A DNA stretch of 22,568 bases from the NCBI GenBank assembly GCA_002730655.1, contig PCAT01000005.1, positions 8,491 through 31,058 on the forward strand, in the 5' to 3' direction. Both the position numbers and the translations under genes were made by a program. The notes under the pieces were generated by a model. It saw only the letters and a list, made by a program, of their open reading frames with translations, was not told the origin of the DNA and searched no databases. This stretch comes from Balneola sp. (GTDB lineage Bacteria > Bacteroidota > Rhodothermia > Balneolales > Balneolaceae). Positions 7,690 through 16,327 of this stretch are shown one piece after another. Each line of letters begins with the position of its first letter. The stretch's first letter is position 1.

Positions 7690-8754
7690 ATGAACGAACC
7701 AAATACTGAAAATCAAGCCTCAAACAATAAAAAACAAAGTAAAAAGGGCTTCTTTGATTTTTTATATACCGATATAGCTATTGACTTAGGTACAGCTAAT
7801 ACTCTAATTTACTCGCGCAATGAAGGGATAGTTTTGAATGAACCAAGTATCGTTGCCTTAAATCAACAGGACGTTCCCGTCGCCACCGGTCATGAAGCCA
7901 GATTAATGCACGAACGTACGCACAAGAAAATCCGTACTATTAGACCGCTTAGAGATGGAGTTATTGCAGATTTTGAGGTTGCAGAACAAATGATCCGTGG
8001 TATGATAAAGAAGGTTAAAGTCAAGTGGTTTTCAACTACCCGGCAGATGGTTATTTGTGTCCCTAGTGGTATAACTGAGGTAGAACGAAGAGCTGTACGA
8101 GATAGTGCTGAACATGCGGGTGCAAAGGAAGTGTATCTGGTTGATGAACCTATGGCTGCAGCTATAGGTATTGGCCTCGACGTCCATGAACCAGTTGGTA
8201 ATATGATTGTAGATATCGGAGGTGGTACCACTGAAATAGCAGTTATTTCCCTATCAGGTATTGTATATGCCCAATCTGTACGCTTAGGTGGTGATAAATT
8301 GAACGATGACATTATCAATTATTTCCGAAGAAAAAATAATTTGCTTATAGGTGAAAGAACTGCTGAAAAAATTAAATGTGAAATTGGTTCAGCAGCTCCT
8401 CTCGATGATGAACTTGAAATGATTACAAAAGGGCGTGATTTGGTTAATGGTGTTCCCAGAACACGACATATCACATCAAGGGATGCTAGAGAAGCCATGG
8501 CGGAATCTATAAACACCATAGTCGATTCAGTAACCAAATCACTTGAACAGACTCCTCCTGAATTATCCGCGGATATACTTGATCGAGGTATAATGTTGAC
8601 TGGTGGTGGGGGACTTTTAAAAAATTTAGACAAATTGATCATGGAAACCACTGATCTTCCAGTTCATATAGCTGAAGATCCTCTCACTGCTGTGGTAAGA
8701 GGTACTGGATTAATATTAGAGAATTTAGATTACTATCGTCCCGTAATCTCTTAA
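7690..8754 (+). CDS. mreB: Rod shape-determining protein MreB
   Basis: MreB is the bacterial actin that forms membrane-bound filaments and steers the peptidoglycan elongation machinery. The 354 residues show the actin-fold nucleotide motifs: phosphate-1 IDLGTANTL (31-39), phosphate-2 DIGGGTTEIAVIS (175-187), LGGDKLNDDI (199-208) and the adenosine motif TGGGGLLKNL (304-313). The block EPMAAAIGIGLDV (153-165) is also canonical. The protein carries about 19 polar residues (Asn, Gln and Lys rich) before GFFDFL, where most MreB proteins begin. No ATG, GTG or TTG is available at that point, so the extension looks real. It heads a five-gene elongasome string, with mreC 12 bp downstream. Confidence 0.97.
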   Translation: MNEPNTENQASNNKKQSKKGFFDFLYTDIAIDLGTANTLIYSRNEGIVLNEPSIVALNQQDVPVATGHEARLMHERTHKKIRTIRPLRDGVIADFEVAEQMIRGMIKKVKVKWFSTTRQMVICVPSGITEVERRAVRDSAEHAGAKEVYLVDEPMAAAIGIGLDVHEPVGNMIVDIGGGTTEIAVISLSGIVYAQSVRLGGDKLNDDIINYFRRKNNLLIGERTAEKIKCEIGSAAPLDDELEMITKGRDLVNGVPRTRHITSRDAREAMAESINTIVDSVTKSLEQTPPELSADILDRGIMLTGGGGLLKNLDKLIMETTDLPVHIAEDPLTAVVRGTGLILENLDYYRPVIS

Positions 8755-8766
8755 AAATGTTCTAAA

Positions 8767-9609
8767 ATGAGATTTTTGCAGTTCGACACGGATGGTATCT
8801 CTCATTACTTTCATGTATTATTGGTTATACTTATCGCACTTATCTTAGCGTTCACTCGTAGTCAAGATGGACTAAATAACTTGCGTACTGTTACAGTAAC
8901 CGCTGCCAGTGTCTTAGAAGAGCCCGTTTCAAATCTGCGTGTCTATAGAAATGCTTTAAAAACTAATGCGTATCTACAACAACAAAATATACTTTTACAA
9001 GACGAGTTAAGCAGAATCCGATCAATAGAGAAAGAGAATGAGGAACTAAAATCATTATTAAGCTTAAATAAGTCCTATACCTATCCTTTGCAGATTGCAC
9101 GGGTTGTTACTAAACAACTCAACACACTAAATAACAGCTTAAGTGTTAATTTAGGGAGTATTGATGGTATTCAACGCGGCATGCCATTGATAAATTCTGA
9201 TGGACTAATAGGTAAAGTAATATTAGTCGCGAACAATTATTCACAAATAATGCCACTATCTCACCCGCTTTTTCACGTTAGTGCCCAATTACAAGAAAGC
9301 AAAGCTAATGGTATTATTACCTGGGACATATCGAGTCCTAGCCACCTAATTATGGATTATGTCCCTAAAACAGTACTAGTTGATACTGGGATGGTCGTTC
9401 AAACCTCTGGACTCGGTAACGAATTTCCAGCCGGAATACCGATTGGACAGGTAGTCGATTTCCGATCCCAGGAGGGAACCAATACCCAACAATTAAAAAT
9501 TAGGCCTCTTAGTCAACTGAATGAAGTCACTGAAGGATTTATAGTTCTATTTAATTCAGATACAAATTTGGTCCAGCTAAACAATGAATTTAATCAGCTA
9601 TTTGAATGA
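8767..9609 (+). CDS. mreC: Rod shape-determining protein MreC
   Basis: MreC is a bitopic inner-membrane protein whose periplasmic domain contacts PBP2 and links it to MreB filaments. Its 280 residues fit the family. A short cytoplasmic N-terminus is followed by one transmembrane helix (about 15-31, YFHVLLVILIALILAF), then a coiled coil (about 58-98, with LQQQNILLQDELSRI and ENEELKSLL). The double beta-barrel core covers about 105-265, with VNLGSIDGIQRGMPLINSDG and GLIGKVI as its most conserved stretch. The ATG at 8767 is 12 bp after mreB. Its stop overlaps the mreD start in an ATGA at 9606-9609, so the pair is translationally coupled. Confidence 0.95.
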   Translation: MRFLQFDTDGISHYFHVLLVILIALILAFTRSQDGLNNLRTVTVTAASVLEEPVSNLRVYRNALKTNAYLQQQNILLQDELSRIRSIEKENEELKSLLSLNKSYTYPLQIARVVTKQLNTLNNSLSVNLGSIDGIQRGMPLINSDGLIGKVILVANNYSQIMPLSHPLFHVSAQLQESKANGIITWDISSPSHLIMDYVPKTVLVDTGMVVQTSGLGNEFPAGIPIGQVVDFRSQEGTNTQQLKIRPLSQLNEVTEGFIVLFNSDTNLVQLNNEFNQLFE

Positions 9610-10076
9610 ATCTTGATTGGACCAAATATCTACTTGGCGGTCTTTTTATTATTTTTTTGGATCAAATTCTTCTGCAACACCTATCTCTTTGGGGAATACA
9701 ATTCGATGCATTACTACTCATTTTAATATGGAACTTACCCTTACTTAAAAAAACTGAAGCTCTCTACATTTATGGATCACTTGCATTTCTTCAAGACGCT
9801 CTCTACGATTCTTGGGGGCTTATGCTATTTAGTAAGACCTTAGTTATAGTCTTATTTCGAACTTATTTAGTGAATCGTAATCAAGGTATAATATTTTCTT
9901 CACAATTTGCAGTACTTACCTTAGCTATTGCCTTTACTCATAACACCATTTATTACCTATTATCTTTGATAACAGGTGGCTACGCAAGCGGTTTATGGCC
10001 TTATACGGTACTACTACTTGGAACTCTATACACTACCCTTTTGTCTTTTATTCTTCACAAAATAATTAAATCCTGA
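9606..10076 (+). CDS. mreD: Rod shape-determining protein MreD
   Basis: This small, very hydrophobic protein of 156 residues has about five membrane segments. Sequence conservation in MreD is low, so the call rests on three points: position between mreC and the PBP2 gene; size and topology; and the segment FLQDALYDSWGLMLFSKTLV (61-80), which follows the usual MreD pattern of an acidic LxD followed by a glycine and a second hydrophobic run. MreD is an inner-membrane part of the elongasome that modulates the MreC-PBP2 interaction. Its start overlaps the end of mreC by 4 nt, and the next gene begins 4 nt after its stop. Confidence 0.9.
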   Translation: MNLDWTKYLLGGLFIIFLDQILLQHLSLWGIQFDALLLILIWNLPLLKKTEALYIYGSLAFLQDALYDSWGLMLFSKTLVIVLFRTYLVNRNQGIIFSSQFAVLTLAIAFTHNTIYYLLSLITGGYASGLWPYTVLLLGTLYTTLLSFILHKIIKS

Positions 10077-10080
10077 TGTA

Positions 10081-11919
10081 GTGAACGACTTTAAAAACCA
10101 CCATAGAACGCAAGTATCACTCCGTGTAATGCAAGTAATGTTTGCCACGGTATGTTTAATAGTTTTAGGGCGAGTTTTTTATTTACAGGTTATAGAGTAT
10201 GAAAAATATTCTATGCAAGGTGAACGAAATTCCATTCGCCAAGAAATTATCCCCTCAGCCCGAGGGCTCATATATGATAGAAAGGGGGAACTATTAGTAT
10301 CCAATGAGCCTATTTTTACTTTAACAGTAAATCCTGCAACCTATGATACAACTAATAATCAATTATTGGCTGAGCTATTAGATGTAGATATATCTCAAGT
10401 AAGCGATCAGATTAATATAGCGCAGCGGTATTCTTGGTATAGAAGTTCACCCCTTTTATCGGATATTGACTTCACTCAATTCTCAATTATCCAGCAAAAT
10501 TTGTGGCAATTACCCGGTATTGGTCATCAAGTCAAAAGTAAACGAACCTATTCCGATAAAATTAATGCCTCACATATATTTGGTTATTTGCGTGAAGCTG
10601 ATGCTAAAGATTTTGAAACTAATACATCTTTATTTTTAGGAGATAAAATTGGAAAAAGTGGCCTTGAATTAATTTATGAAGACAGACTCAGAGGTGAGTC
10701 TGGAATAGAATTTAAACGAGTCAATGCCTATGGACAAGCATTAGGTTCATTTATGGTCGAAAATGAAGGTACTAATCCCATTGAAGGAGCTAATATAATC
10801 ACAAGTATCGATGCTGATTTACAGGCTTTTGCAGAGGACTTAATGACTGATAAAACAGGAGCAATTATTGTTATGAATCCCAATACTGGGGCCATATTAG
10901 CTATGGTAAGCTCACCTAACTATCAAGTTGATAGACTAGCAGGCCGGCTCGATAGAGCATATTGGGCTCAAATAAATAGTGATTCAACCCGGCCACTCTT
11001 CAACAGAGCCGTATCAAGCCGGCAACCACCTGGCTCAACTTTTAAACCTCTTATGGGCTTAATTGGTTTAGAAGAAGGACTGATAACACCCACAACAAAT
11101 ATTCCAAATACGGGAGGCTATCAACGTGGTCGATTATATCGCGACATAGCACCTAAAGGAGATTATGATTTAGAAAAAGCAATAACTTATTCATCTAACA
11201 CTTACTTCTACAAGTTAATGGATGATTTTGCAAGTTCAGGCAGATTAAATATTTGGAGCGAACGAGTAAAAGATTTTGGCCTTGGGGTAGATCTAGAAAT
11301 TGATTTACCTAGTGCAACCACCGGTATTATTCCAGATAGTGCGTTCTTAGATCGTTGGTTTGGGATTAATAAATGGGGCCTAGGTGATTTAATTAACTTA
11401 GGAATTGGGCAAGGAGTTATGTCTGTATCACCTCTTCAAATTGCCACTATGACAAGTGCAATATCCAATGGAGGGTATAGAATTACCCCATACCTTGTAG
11501 AACAGCTAGAAACCCCTTATTTAACTATTTTTCCAAATAAAAAAGACCCATCAAAAATTGACTGGGTACAAAAAGAACATTTAGATTTAGTAAAGAATGG
11601 AATGCGAGGTGTAGTACAACGAGGAAATGGTAGATTCTATGTAAAAAATGATTTCCTAGCCATTGCAGGAAAAACAGGAACTGCTCAAAATCCACATGGA
11701 TACTCACATGGCTGGTTCACCTCTTTCGCTCCTTTTGATTATCCTGAAATTGTTGTTACCGTTTTTTTAGAAAATGCGGGTTTTGCTTCTATTTCGGCTG
11801 CACCTATTGCCCGTTTACTACATGAATATTATTTGCTAGGCACCTATAGCAATAATGTTTATAATTATGTAAAAAATTGGGAACCTCGTGATGACAATTC
11901 TAACCAAACCGCTGAATAA
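10081..11919 (+). CDS. mrdA: Penicillin-binding protein 2, elongation transpeptidase
   Basis: This class B PBP cross-links side-wall peptidoglycan as partner of RodA. Of its 612 residues, a cytoplasmic N-terminus and one transmembrane helix (about 15-36) anchor it in the inner membrane. The pedestal domain begins with ARGLIYDRKGELLVSN (60-75). The transpeptidase domain has the nucleophile Ser319 in STFK (319-322), the SxN motif S371-S372-N373, and KTG at 531-533. Elongation PBP2 often has a cysteine beside the SxN motif as part of a zinc site; here that neighbourhood is ITYSSNTYFYK with no cysteine, so zinc binding is doubtful. The start is GTG at 10081, because no ATG exists before the membrane helix. 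rodA follows 3 bp after the stop. Confidence 0.95.
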   Translation: MNDFKNHHRTQVSLRVMQVMFATVCLIVLGRVFYLQVIEYEKYSMQGERNSIRQEIIPSARGLIYDRKGELLVSNEPIFTLTVNPATYDTTNNQLLAELLDVDISQVSDQINIAQRYSWYRSSPLLSDIDFTQFSIIQQNLWQLPGIGHQVKSKRTYSDKINASHIFGYLREADAKDFETNTSLFLGDKIGKSGLELIYEDRLRGESGIEFKRVNAYGQALGSFMVENEGTNPIEGANIITSIDADLQAFAEDLMTDKTGAIIVMNPNTGAILAMVSSPNYQVDRLAGRLDRAYWAQINSDSTRPLFNRAVSSRQPPGSTFKPLMGLIGLEEGLITPTTNIPNTGGYQRGRLYRDIAPKGDYDLEKAITYSSNTYFYKLMDDFASSGRLNIWSERVKDFGLGVDLEIDLPSATTGIIPDSAFLDRWFGINKWGLGDLINLGIGQGVMSVSPLQIATMTSAISNGGYRITPYLVEQLETPYLTIFPNKKDPSKIDWVQKEHLDLVKNGMRGVVQRGNGRFYVKNDFLAIAGKTGTAQNPHGYSHGWFTSFAPFDYPEIVVTVFLENAGFASISAAPIARLLHEYYLLGTYSNNVYNYVKNWEPRDDNSNQTAE

Positions 11920-11922
11920 TCT

Positions 11923-13176
11923 ATGGCTTCAATACAAAAAGATTTAGATTGGATGAGTGTCTTACTGTGGGTTGGACTAAGTATCATAGGACTTATAGCT
12001 GTCTATAGCGCTACTCAAGGTCCGGTTTCTGAGTTTCTACCTAGATTCATTCAAAATAACTTCTGGAAGCAACTTCTATTTGTTGGATTTTCATTGGGTT
12101 TGCTTTTTTATATTCAATTCATCAACCCTACTATCTTTAAAAATTTCTCATATTTAGCCTATACTGCTTCCTTACTTTTAATGATCTGTACATTATTTTT
12201 TGGTCAAGAGATTAATGGGGCAAAAAGTTGGTTACGATTTGGTGGTTTTGGATTGCAATCAAGTGAATTTATGAAAATCACTACTATATTAGCAGCCGCA
12301 AATTTTCTAACCTCTAGACGAAATATAGGTTTAGAACAGATACGCTATGCTTTAGTTAGTTTCCTAATTATCTTTGTACCAACACTTTTAGTAATTGCAC
12401 AAAATGATTTTGGTACTGCTATCATATTTATGGCTCTGATTCCGGTCATTTTATTTTGGTCGGGGCTACCTTATGGTGTAGCTTTGTTAATAATTAGTCC
12501 TGCAATTATTCTCTATCTGAGTGTATTTAGCTGGATATATGGTCTGATAGCAATGGTTGCTATTACTGCTGGAGTATTTTTATTACAACGATCAAAATGG
12601 CTCACCATTGTTTCTGTAATTATGGGGTCTGCAACAGTGGTCGTTGTACAATTGGCATTAACAAAAATACTCCAACCACATCAAGTTGCTCGTGTTATTG
12701 CTTTTACTAATCCCTCTTATGATCCAACTGGAGCTGGATGGAATGTTATACAGGCTAAAACAGCCATTGGTTCTGGAGGATGGACTGGAAAAGGTTTTCT
12801 TGAAGGTACCCAAACACAATTACGCTTTTTACCTGAGCAGTGGACAGATTTTATATTTTGTGTAGTAGGAGAAGAATTTGGTTTCTTAGGCGCTTCTATA
12901 CTCATCTTAGTTTTTATGCTTTTCTTACTCCGTTTGTTACAATTATCGATTAACCACAAAAATCCATTCGCTCAATTGGTCACACTAAGCATAGCTGCAG
13001 TTTATTTTGTGCACTTTTTTATCAATGTTGGAAGCGCAACAGCACTATTACCTGTTATAGGCATTCCCTTACCTTTCATTAGTTATGGTGGCTCTGCATT
13101 TATAGCAAATACACTTATGCTTGCGATCTGTTTAAACATGGATTTGTATAAAAGAGAGCTAAGTATCTACAGTTAA
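11923..13176 (+). CDS. rodA: Peptidoglycan glycosyltransferase RodA (SEDS family)
   Basis: RodA polymerises lipid II into glycan strands during side-wall growth, working with PBP2 encoded just upstream. The 417 residues form about ten membrane helices. Family signatures are GAKSWLRFGGFGLQSSEFMK (99-118), AQNDFGTAIIF (159-169), GSGGWTGKGFLEGTQTQL (283-300) and RFLPEQWTDFIF (301-312), where Asp309 corresponds to the catalytic SEDS aspartate. GEEFGFLGA (316-324) and GIPLPFISYGGS (380-391) follow. The C-terminal part reads NVGSATALLPV where many RodA/FtsW proteins have N(I/V)GMVLGLLPV; this is a mild change in a helix near the active site. The RodA call rather than FtsW rests on the mre-mrdA context. 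A palindrome with a T-run lies directly after the stop. Confidence 0.96.
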   Translation: MASIQKDLDWMSVLLWVGLSIIGLIAVYSATQGPVSEFLPRFIQNNFWKQLLFVGFSLGLLFYIQFINPTIFKNFSYLAYTASLLLMICTLFFGQEINGAKSWLRFGGFGLQSSEFMKITTILAAANFLTSRRNIGLEQIRYALVSFLIIFVPTLLVIAQNDFGTAIIFMALIPVILFWSGLPYGVALLIISPAIILYLSVFSWIYGLIAMVAITAGVFLLQRSKWLTIVSVIMGSATVVVVQLALTKILQPHQVARVIAFTNPSYDPTGAGWNVIQAKTAIGSGGWTGKGFLEGTQTQLRFLPEQWTDFIFCVVGEEFGFLGASILILVFMLFLLRLLQLSINHKNPFAQLVTLSIAAVYFVHFFINVGSATALLPVIGIPLPFISYGGSAFIANTLMLAICLNMDLYKRELSIYS

Positions 13177-13177
13177 T

Positions 13178-13196
13178 AAATTTGTACAAATTTTTT
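13178..13196 (+). terminator. Probable terminator at the end of the mre-rodA operon
   Basis: AAATTTGTACAAATTT (13178-13193) is a perfect 16-bp palindrome whose T-run continues to 13196. Folded, it gives a 6-bp A/T stem with a GTAC loop, beginning one base after the rodA stop. It is thermodynamically weak but well placed. Further on, CC..GG with a T6 run near 13235 may assist. The 113-bp gap to the convergent rnhB gene holds nothing else clear. Confidence 0.4.
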
Positions 13197-13289
13197 GACT
13201 CTAACTATGTGTTTAAAATCCGACCCTCAAATCAAGGTTTTTTATAATGAATCTTTTGAAGATATTTTTTGAAAATCTTAAAGGACTTA

Positions 13290-13904
13290 TCACTTAAGTG
13301 GGCGAACCTTAGTGGTCCCTAAACAAAAACTAATTCGATGGTGAGGTGTATATCCAAATTCTTTTATAGCTTGTTTATGGGTATTGGTTGGATACCCAAC
13401 ATTTTGATTCCATTTATACTCTGGATACTCTAGGTGATAGCTAGCCATGAGTTCATCTCGGTAAACTTTAGCAATAATAGAAGCAGCACCTATTGACGCA
13501 CTTTTACTGTCTCCCTTCACAACGCATTGATGAGCAAGAGGTGTTGACACATAGCGATTGCCATCTACTAATAAATAATCGGGATTAGCTCCTTCAGAAG
13601 TAGCACACATATCCATAGTTTCTAAACTAGCCCAAAGTATGTTAAGTCGGTCGATCATTTCTAAATTACCCTCTTGAATAGTCCAATAGAGTGCCTTTTT
13701 TTTTATTTCTTTAGTGAGACGCCTGCGTTCAGACAAACATAACTTTTTACTATCCTGTATCCCTTCTATAAGATTATTTGGGTCTAAAATAACTCCAGCT
13801 GCCACTACCGGACCTGCCAAACAACCTCTTCCAACTTCATCTAGTCCCATTATACGGTTAAAGCCTTCCTCCCATAGTTTTTGTTCAATATCCAGTCTAC
13901 TCAT
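13290..13904 (-). CDS. rnhB: Ribonuclease HII
   Basis: RNase HII cuts the RNA strand of RNA:DNA hybrids and removes single ribonucleotides from DNA. The 204 residues are the family size. The active-site carboxylates are all visible: D22 and E23 in GLDEVGRGCLAGPVV, D114 in LLVDGNR and D132 in KGDSKSASIGAASIIAKVYRD. The conserved DSKKL (51-55) and the GYPTNTH and HHRISF segments (170-176 and 188-193) complete the match. The ATG at 13904 gives a normal N-terminus. The gene is a single minus-strand unit between plus-strand genes: it converges with rodA and diverges from the VWA gene across only 41 bp, so the two promoters must overlap or lie inside that short gap. Confidence 0.96.
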   Translation of the reverse strand: MSRLDIEQKLWEEGFNRIMGLDEVGRGCLAGPVVAAGVILDPNNLIEGIQDSKKLCLSERRRLTKEIKKKALYWTIQEGNLEMIDRLNILWASLETMDMCATSEGANPDYLLVDGNRYVSTPLAHQCVVKGDSKSASIGAASIIAKVYRDELMASYHLEYPEYKWNQNVGYPTNTHKQAIKEFGYTPHHRISFCLGTTKVRPLK

Positions 13905-13945
13905 AGGGCTACCAGTTTTGAAATTGAGATAAAAATATTATTTAA

Positions 13946-15103
13946 ATGAACTATTTACGGAACGAGTTAGAATTCATAAATGGTTGTATTTATATGAATT
14001 ATAAATATACTCATTGGAAACATCTAAAACCTATCTCAGGTAAAAACCCATTTGAAACCTTGTTGGATTTATTTCAGCAATTGTTAACCATTGCTAGTGG
14101 AGATGTATCCCAGTCACTTAAATGGTTGACGAATATTGATAAGGAGTATGAAATAACCGAAAGTTTTGAGGAAACCTATAGCTTAGCAGATTTTATTCAA
14201 GATTTAAACGACAAGGGGTATATAAATCAGGACGATGATACTAGTATCATGATCATTACTCCCAAGACTGAAAAGAGTCTGCGTGAACGATCACTAAATG
14301 AGATATTTAGCAGTTTACGAAAAGGCGGACAAGGAGACCATAGAACAAATTTTTATGGATCAGGAGTAGAGCGGCAATCCGAAACACGCCCATGGAATGG
14401 TCATGAAGAGCTTGTCAATCTTGATAATACCGGTACCATGATCAATATGCTTAAACACAGTAGTATTGATGCATTGAATTTATCAGAAGACGATCTACAG
14501 GTATATGAAACAGATTATCACACTCAAGTTTCTACAGTACTCTTAATTGATCTGAGCCATTCTATGATTCTATATGGTGAGGATCGAATCACTCCAGCAA
14601 AAAAGGTTGCAATGGCTCTGTCTGAATTAATCATGCGCAGCTATTCAAAAGACACATTAGACATCGTGGCTTTTGGTAATGAAGCATGGCACATTTCAGT
14701 GAAAGATTTACCATACTTGAAAGTAGGTCCATATCACACTAATACAAAGCAGGGACTAGAAGTAGCACGTCATATATTACTACGCAAAAAGTTTGCGAAT
14801 AAGCAAATTTTCATGATTACAGACGGGAAACCTTCTTGTATGTTTGAAAATGGTAAACTTTACAAAAACAGCTTCGGATTAGATAGGAAAATTGTAAATA
14901 AAGTATTAGACGAAGCAGTTAAATGCAGAAGAGAAAAAATAACCATTACTACCTTTATGATTGCATCGGATCCATATCTACAACAATTTATCCGTGAAAT
15001 GACCGAAGCAAATAAAGGAAAAGCTTACTTTTCAAGTTTAGACAATTTAGGTGGATTTATTTTCGAGGATTATATTAAAAATAGAAAGCGTCGAGTGTAT
15101 TAA
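13946..15103 (+). CDS. VWA-domain protein, uncharacterised
   Basis: This soluble protein of 385 residues has no signal peptide or membrane helix. Residues 1-120 are a variable helical region. A conserved-looking linker GGQGDHRTNFYGSGVERQS (127-145) precedes the C-terminal von Willebrand A domain (about 195-375). The MIDAS metal site is complete: DLSHS (202-206), a threonine at 265 or 267 in HTNT, and TDG (292-294), so Mg2+-dependent ligand binding is expected. Related bacterial VWA proteins usually work with a MoxR- or Mg-chelatase-like AAA+ ATPase to remodel a target complex; no such ATPase is encoded in this window, so partner and role are unknown. The start may be the ATG at 13946 or the in-frame ATG at 13994 (residue 17). 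It diverges from rnhB and converges on the ompH genes. Confidence 0.8.
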   Translation: MNYLRNELEFINGCIYMNYKYTHWKHLKPISGKNPFETLLDLFQQLLTIASGDVSQSLKWLTNIDKEYEITESFEETYSLADFIQDLNDKGYINQDDDTSIMIITPKTEKSLRERSLNEIFSSLRKGGQGDHRTNFYGSGVERQSETRPWNGHEELVNLDNTGTMINMLKHSSIDALNLSEDDLQVYETDYHTQVSTVLLIDLSHSMILYGEDRITPAKKVAMALSELIMRSYSKDTLDIVAFGNEAWHISVKDLPYLKVGPYHTNTKQGLEVARHILLRKKFANKQIFMITDGKPSCMFENGKLYKNSFGLDRKIVNKVLDEAVKCRREKITITTFMIASDPYLQQFIREMTEANKGKAYFSSLDNLGGFIFEDYIKNRKRRVY

Positions 15104-15161
15104 CTAGATTTCTAGGTAATCTTCCTATTTCACCTAAAATAATTATTGAAGATTCATCTAG
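15104..15161. repeat. Nested inverted repeat between convergent genes
   Basis: CTAGAT (15104-15109) pairs with ATCTAG (15156-15161), and AATCTTC (15118-15124) pairs with GAAGATT (15148-15154), giving a two-part hairpin with an 8-nt against 1-nt internal loop. TAGGT (15113-15117) can instead pair with ACCTA (15132-15136). It starts directly after the VWA stop. There is no T-run on the 3' side of either strand, so it is a poor intrinsic terminator, though it may act as an RNA end or stability element. Confidence 0.35.
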
Positions 15162-15205
15162 CGAAAAAAAGTTATGGGCTTTTAATAATACTATTTTGTA
15201 AAAGA

Positions 15206-15757
15206 TTAGTTAAACATCCCAAGTTCTTCCATTACCGACTGAGTAATATCAAACTTAGCTCTGAAGTCTTCTGATGCATACAAAACAATCATATCACCCG
15301 AACTAGTAGTGGTATTTAATACATAGGATAAACCCTGTTTTTGCGCAACTGTTTCAATAGCTGAGCCTATTTGTTCCAGTAGTGGACCTATTAATTCGTC
15401 CCTGCGTTGTGCAAGCTCTTGTTCAGCAATCTCTTGAGTTTGTAAAAGCTCTTGTTGTAGTTTCCCTAAGCGAGCTTCTTCTTGCTTCTGTGCTTCTGCT
15501 GAAATCACAGCCACCTTTTGTTGATATTCTGCAACTTGAGTCTGAAATTCCTGTTCTAAAGTTGACAACTCTTGTTGCTTACGAGCAGTGAAATTTTGCA
15601 ATCTTTGTTGGACTGCACGCATTTCAGGCATGTTAGCTAAGATTGACTGCGGATTGACATATCCAATTTTCAACTCTGAATTGGTTGACTGAGCCTGGGC
15701 TTGGATATTTAGAATAATGCTCAGAAATAAAATAATTGCAACACGTAACGTTCGCAT
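15206..15757 (-). CDS. OmpH/Skp-family periplasmic chaperone, paralogue 1 (operon-distal)
   Basis: Skp-like proteins hold unfolded outer-membrane proteins in the periplasm until BamA inserts them. This one has 183 residues with a signal peptide (about 1-22, cleavage after AQA). The family opening KIGYVNPQSILANMPE (30-45) is followed by a long Gln- and Glu-rich coiled coil (about 46-125), which in Skp forms the tentacle arms. The segment LSYVLNTTTSSGDMIVLYAS then closes the beta-rich body. The C-terminus reads FDITQSVMEELG. It is the last of three related genes after bamA, 24 bp behind paralogue 2. Downstream, the minus strand has a weak CTTTTA/TAAAAG stem (15179-15204) and a T7 stretch (15164-15170), possibly ending the operon. 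Confidence 0.88.
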   Translation of the reverse strand: MRTLRVAIILFLSIILNIQAQAQSTNSELKIGYVNPQSILANMPEMRAVQQRLQNFTARKQQELSTLEQEFQTQVAEYQQKVAVISAEAQKQEEARLGKLQQELLQTQEIAEQELAQRRDELIGPLLEQIGSAIETVAQKQGLSYVLNTTTSSGDMIVLYASEDFRAKFDITQSVMEELGMFN

Positions 15758-15781
15758 ATGGATAGTTTTATTGAATTGATA

Positions 15782-16327
15782 TTAATTTTCATCATTATTT
15801 CCAGAAACAATCATTCTAGTGAGTACTTCCTGGGTAATATTAAGTTCTTCGGAACTAAAAAACACTATTGCATCACCATAAGAAGTTGCTTCATTAAGTA
15901 TTAAGTCTAGCCTCTTTTCTTGTGCTACTTCCGCCATTATTTGATCTATTTTTTCAATTATTGGTTGAAGTAATTGTGCTCGTTTCTGGGTGATTTCGTT
16001 AAGATAATTTTCTCTTTCTTGCTGAAGTTGCTGATCTCGATCTAATAGATCTTTCTCTCTTATTAATCGAGCTTCTTCGTTAAGCATGCTTCTAGCTTCT
16101 TCATAAGCGACAAAATCTTTTTGAAGTTGGTTGGCTTTAGACATTAATTCTGAATCTCTTTCTTGGACAAGTTGCTCGATTAGTTGATCTACGACAGCTA
16201 CTTCATCCAACTGTGCTAATATCACAGATGGATTCATATATCCAATTTTTACTTGGGCATGAACTCCTGCAGTACACAGAAAGACACAAGTGAACGCGAA
16301 AAATAAAAAAGTTTGTTTCATCGTCAT
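15782..16327 (-). CDS. OmpH/Skp-family periplasmic chaperone, paralogue 2 (middle)
   Basis: This is an OmpH-family protein of 181 residues. A signal peptide (about 1-24, cleavage after VHA) precedes the family opening KIGYMNPSVILAQLDE (27-42). The central coiled coil is about 45-120 and unusually rich in charged residues. The segment LDLILNEATSYGDAIVFFSS corresponds to the body strand, and it ends in NITQEVLTRMI plus a short polar tail. The start may be the ATG at 16327 or the one at 16321, which removes Met-Thr. Its relation to paralogue 1 shows in the shared KIGYxNPxxILA and GDxIVxxxSEE patterns, but the coiled coils differ strongly. A 60-bp gap separates it from paralogue 3, the longest in this gene set. 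Confidence 0.88.
   Translation of the reverse strand: MTMKQTFLFFAFTCVFLCTAGVHAQVKIGYMNPSVILAQLDEVAVVDQLIEQLVQERDSELMSKANQLQKDFVAYEEARSMLNEEARLIREKDLLDRDQQLQQERENYLNEITQKRAQLLQPIIEKIDQIMAEVAQEKRLDLILNEATSYGDAIVFFSSEELNITQEVLTRMIVSGNNDEN

Noticed and set aside
7890..8318. Antisense open frame opposite mreB
   Set aside because: It mirrors conserved mreB codons and has no domain pattern or start context.
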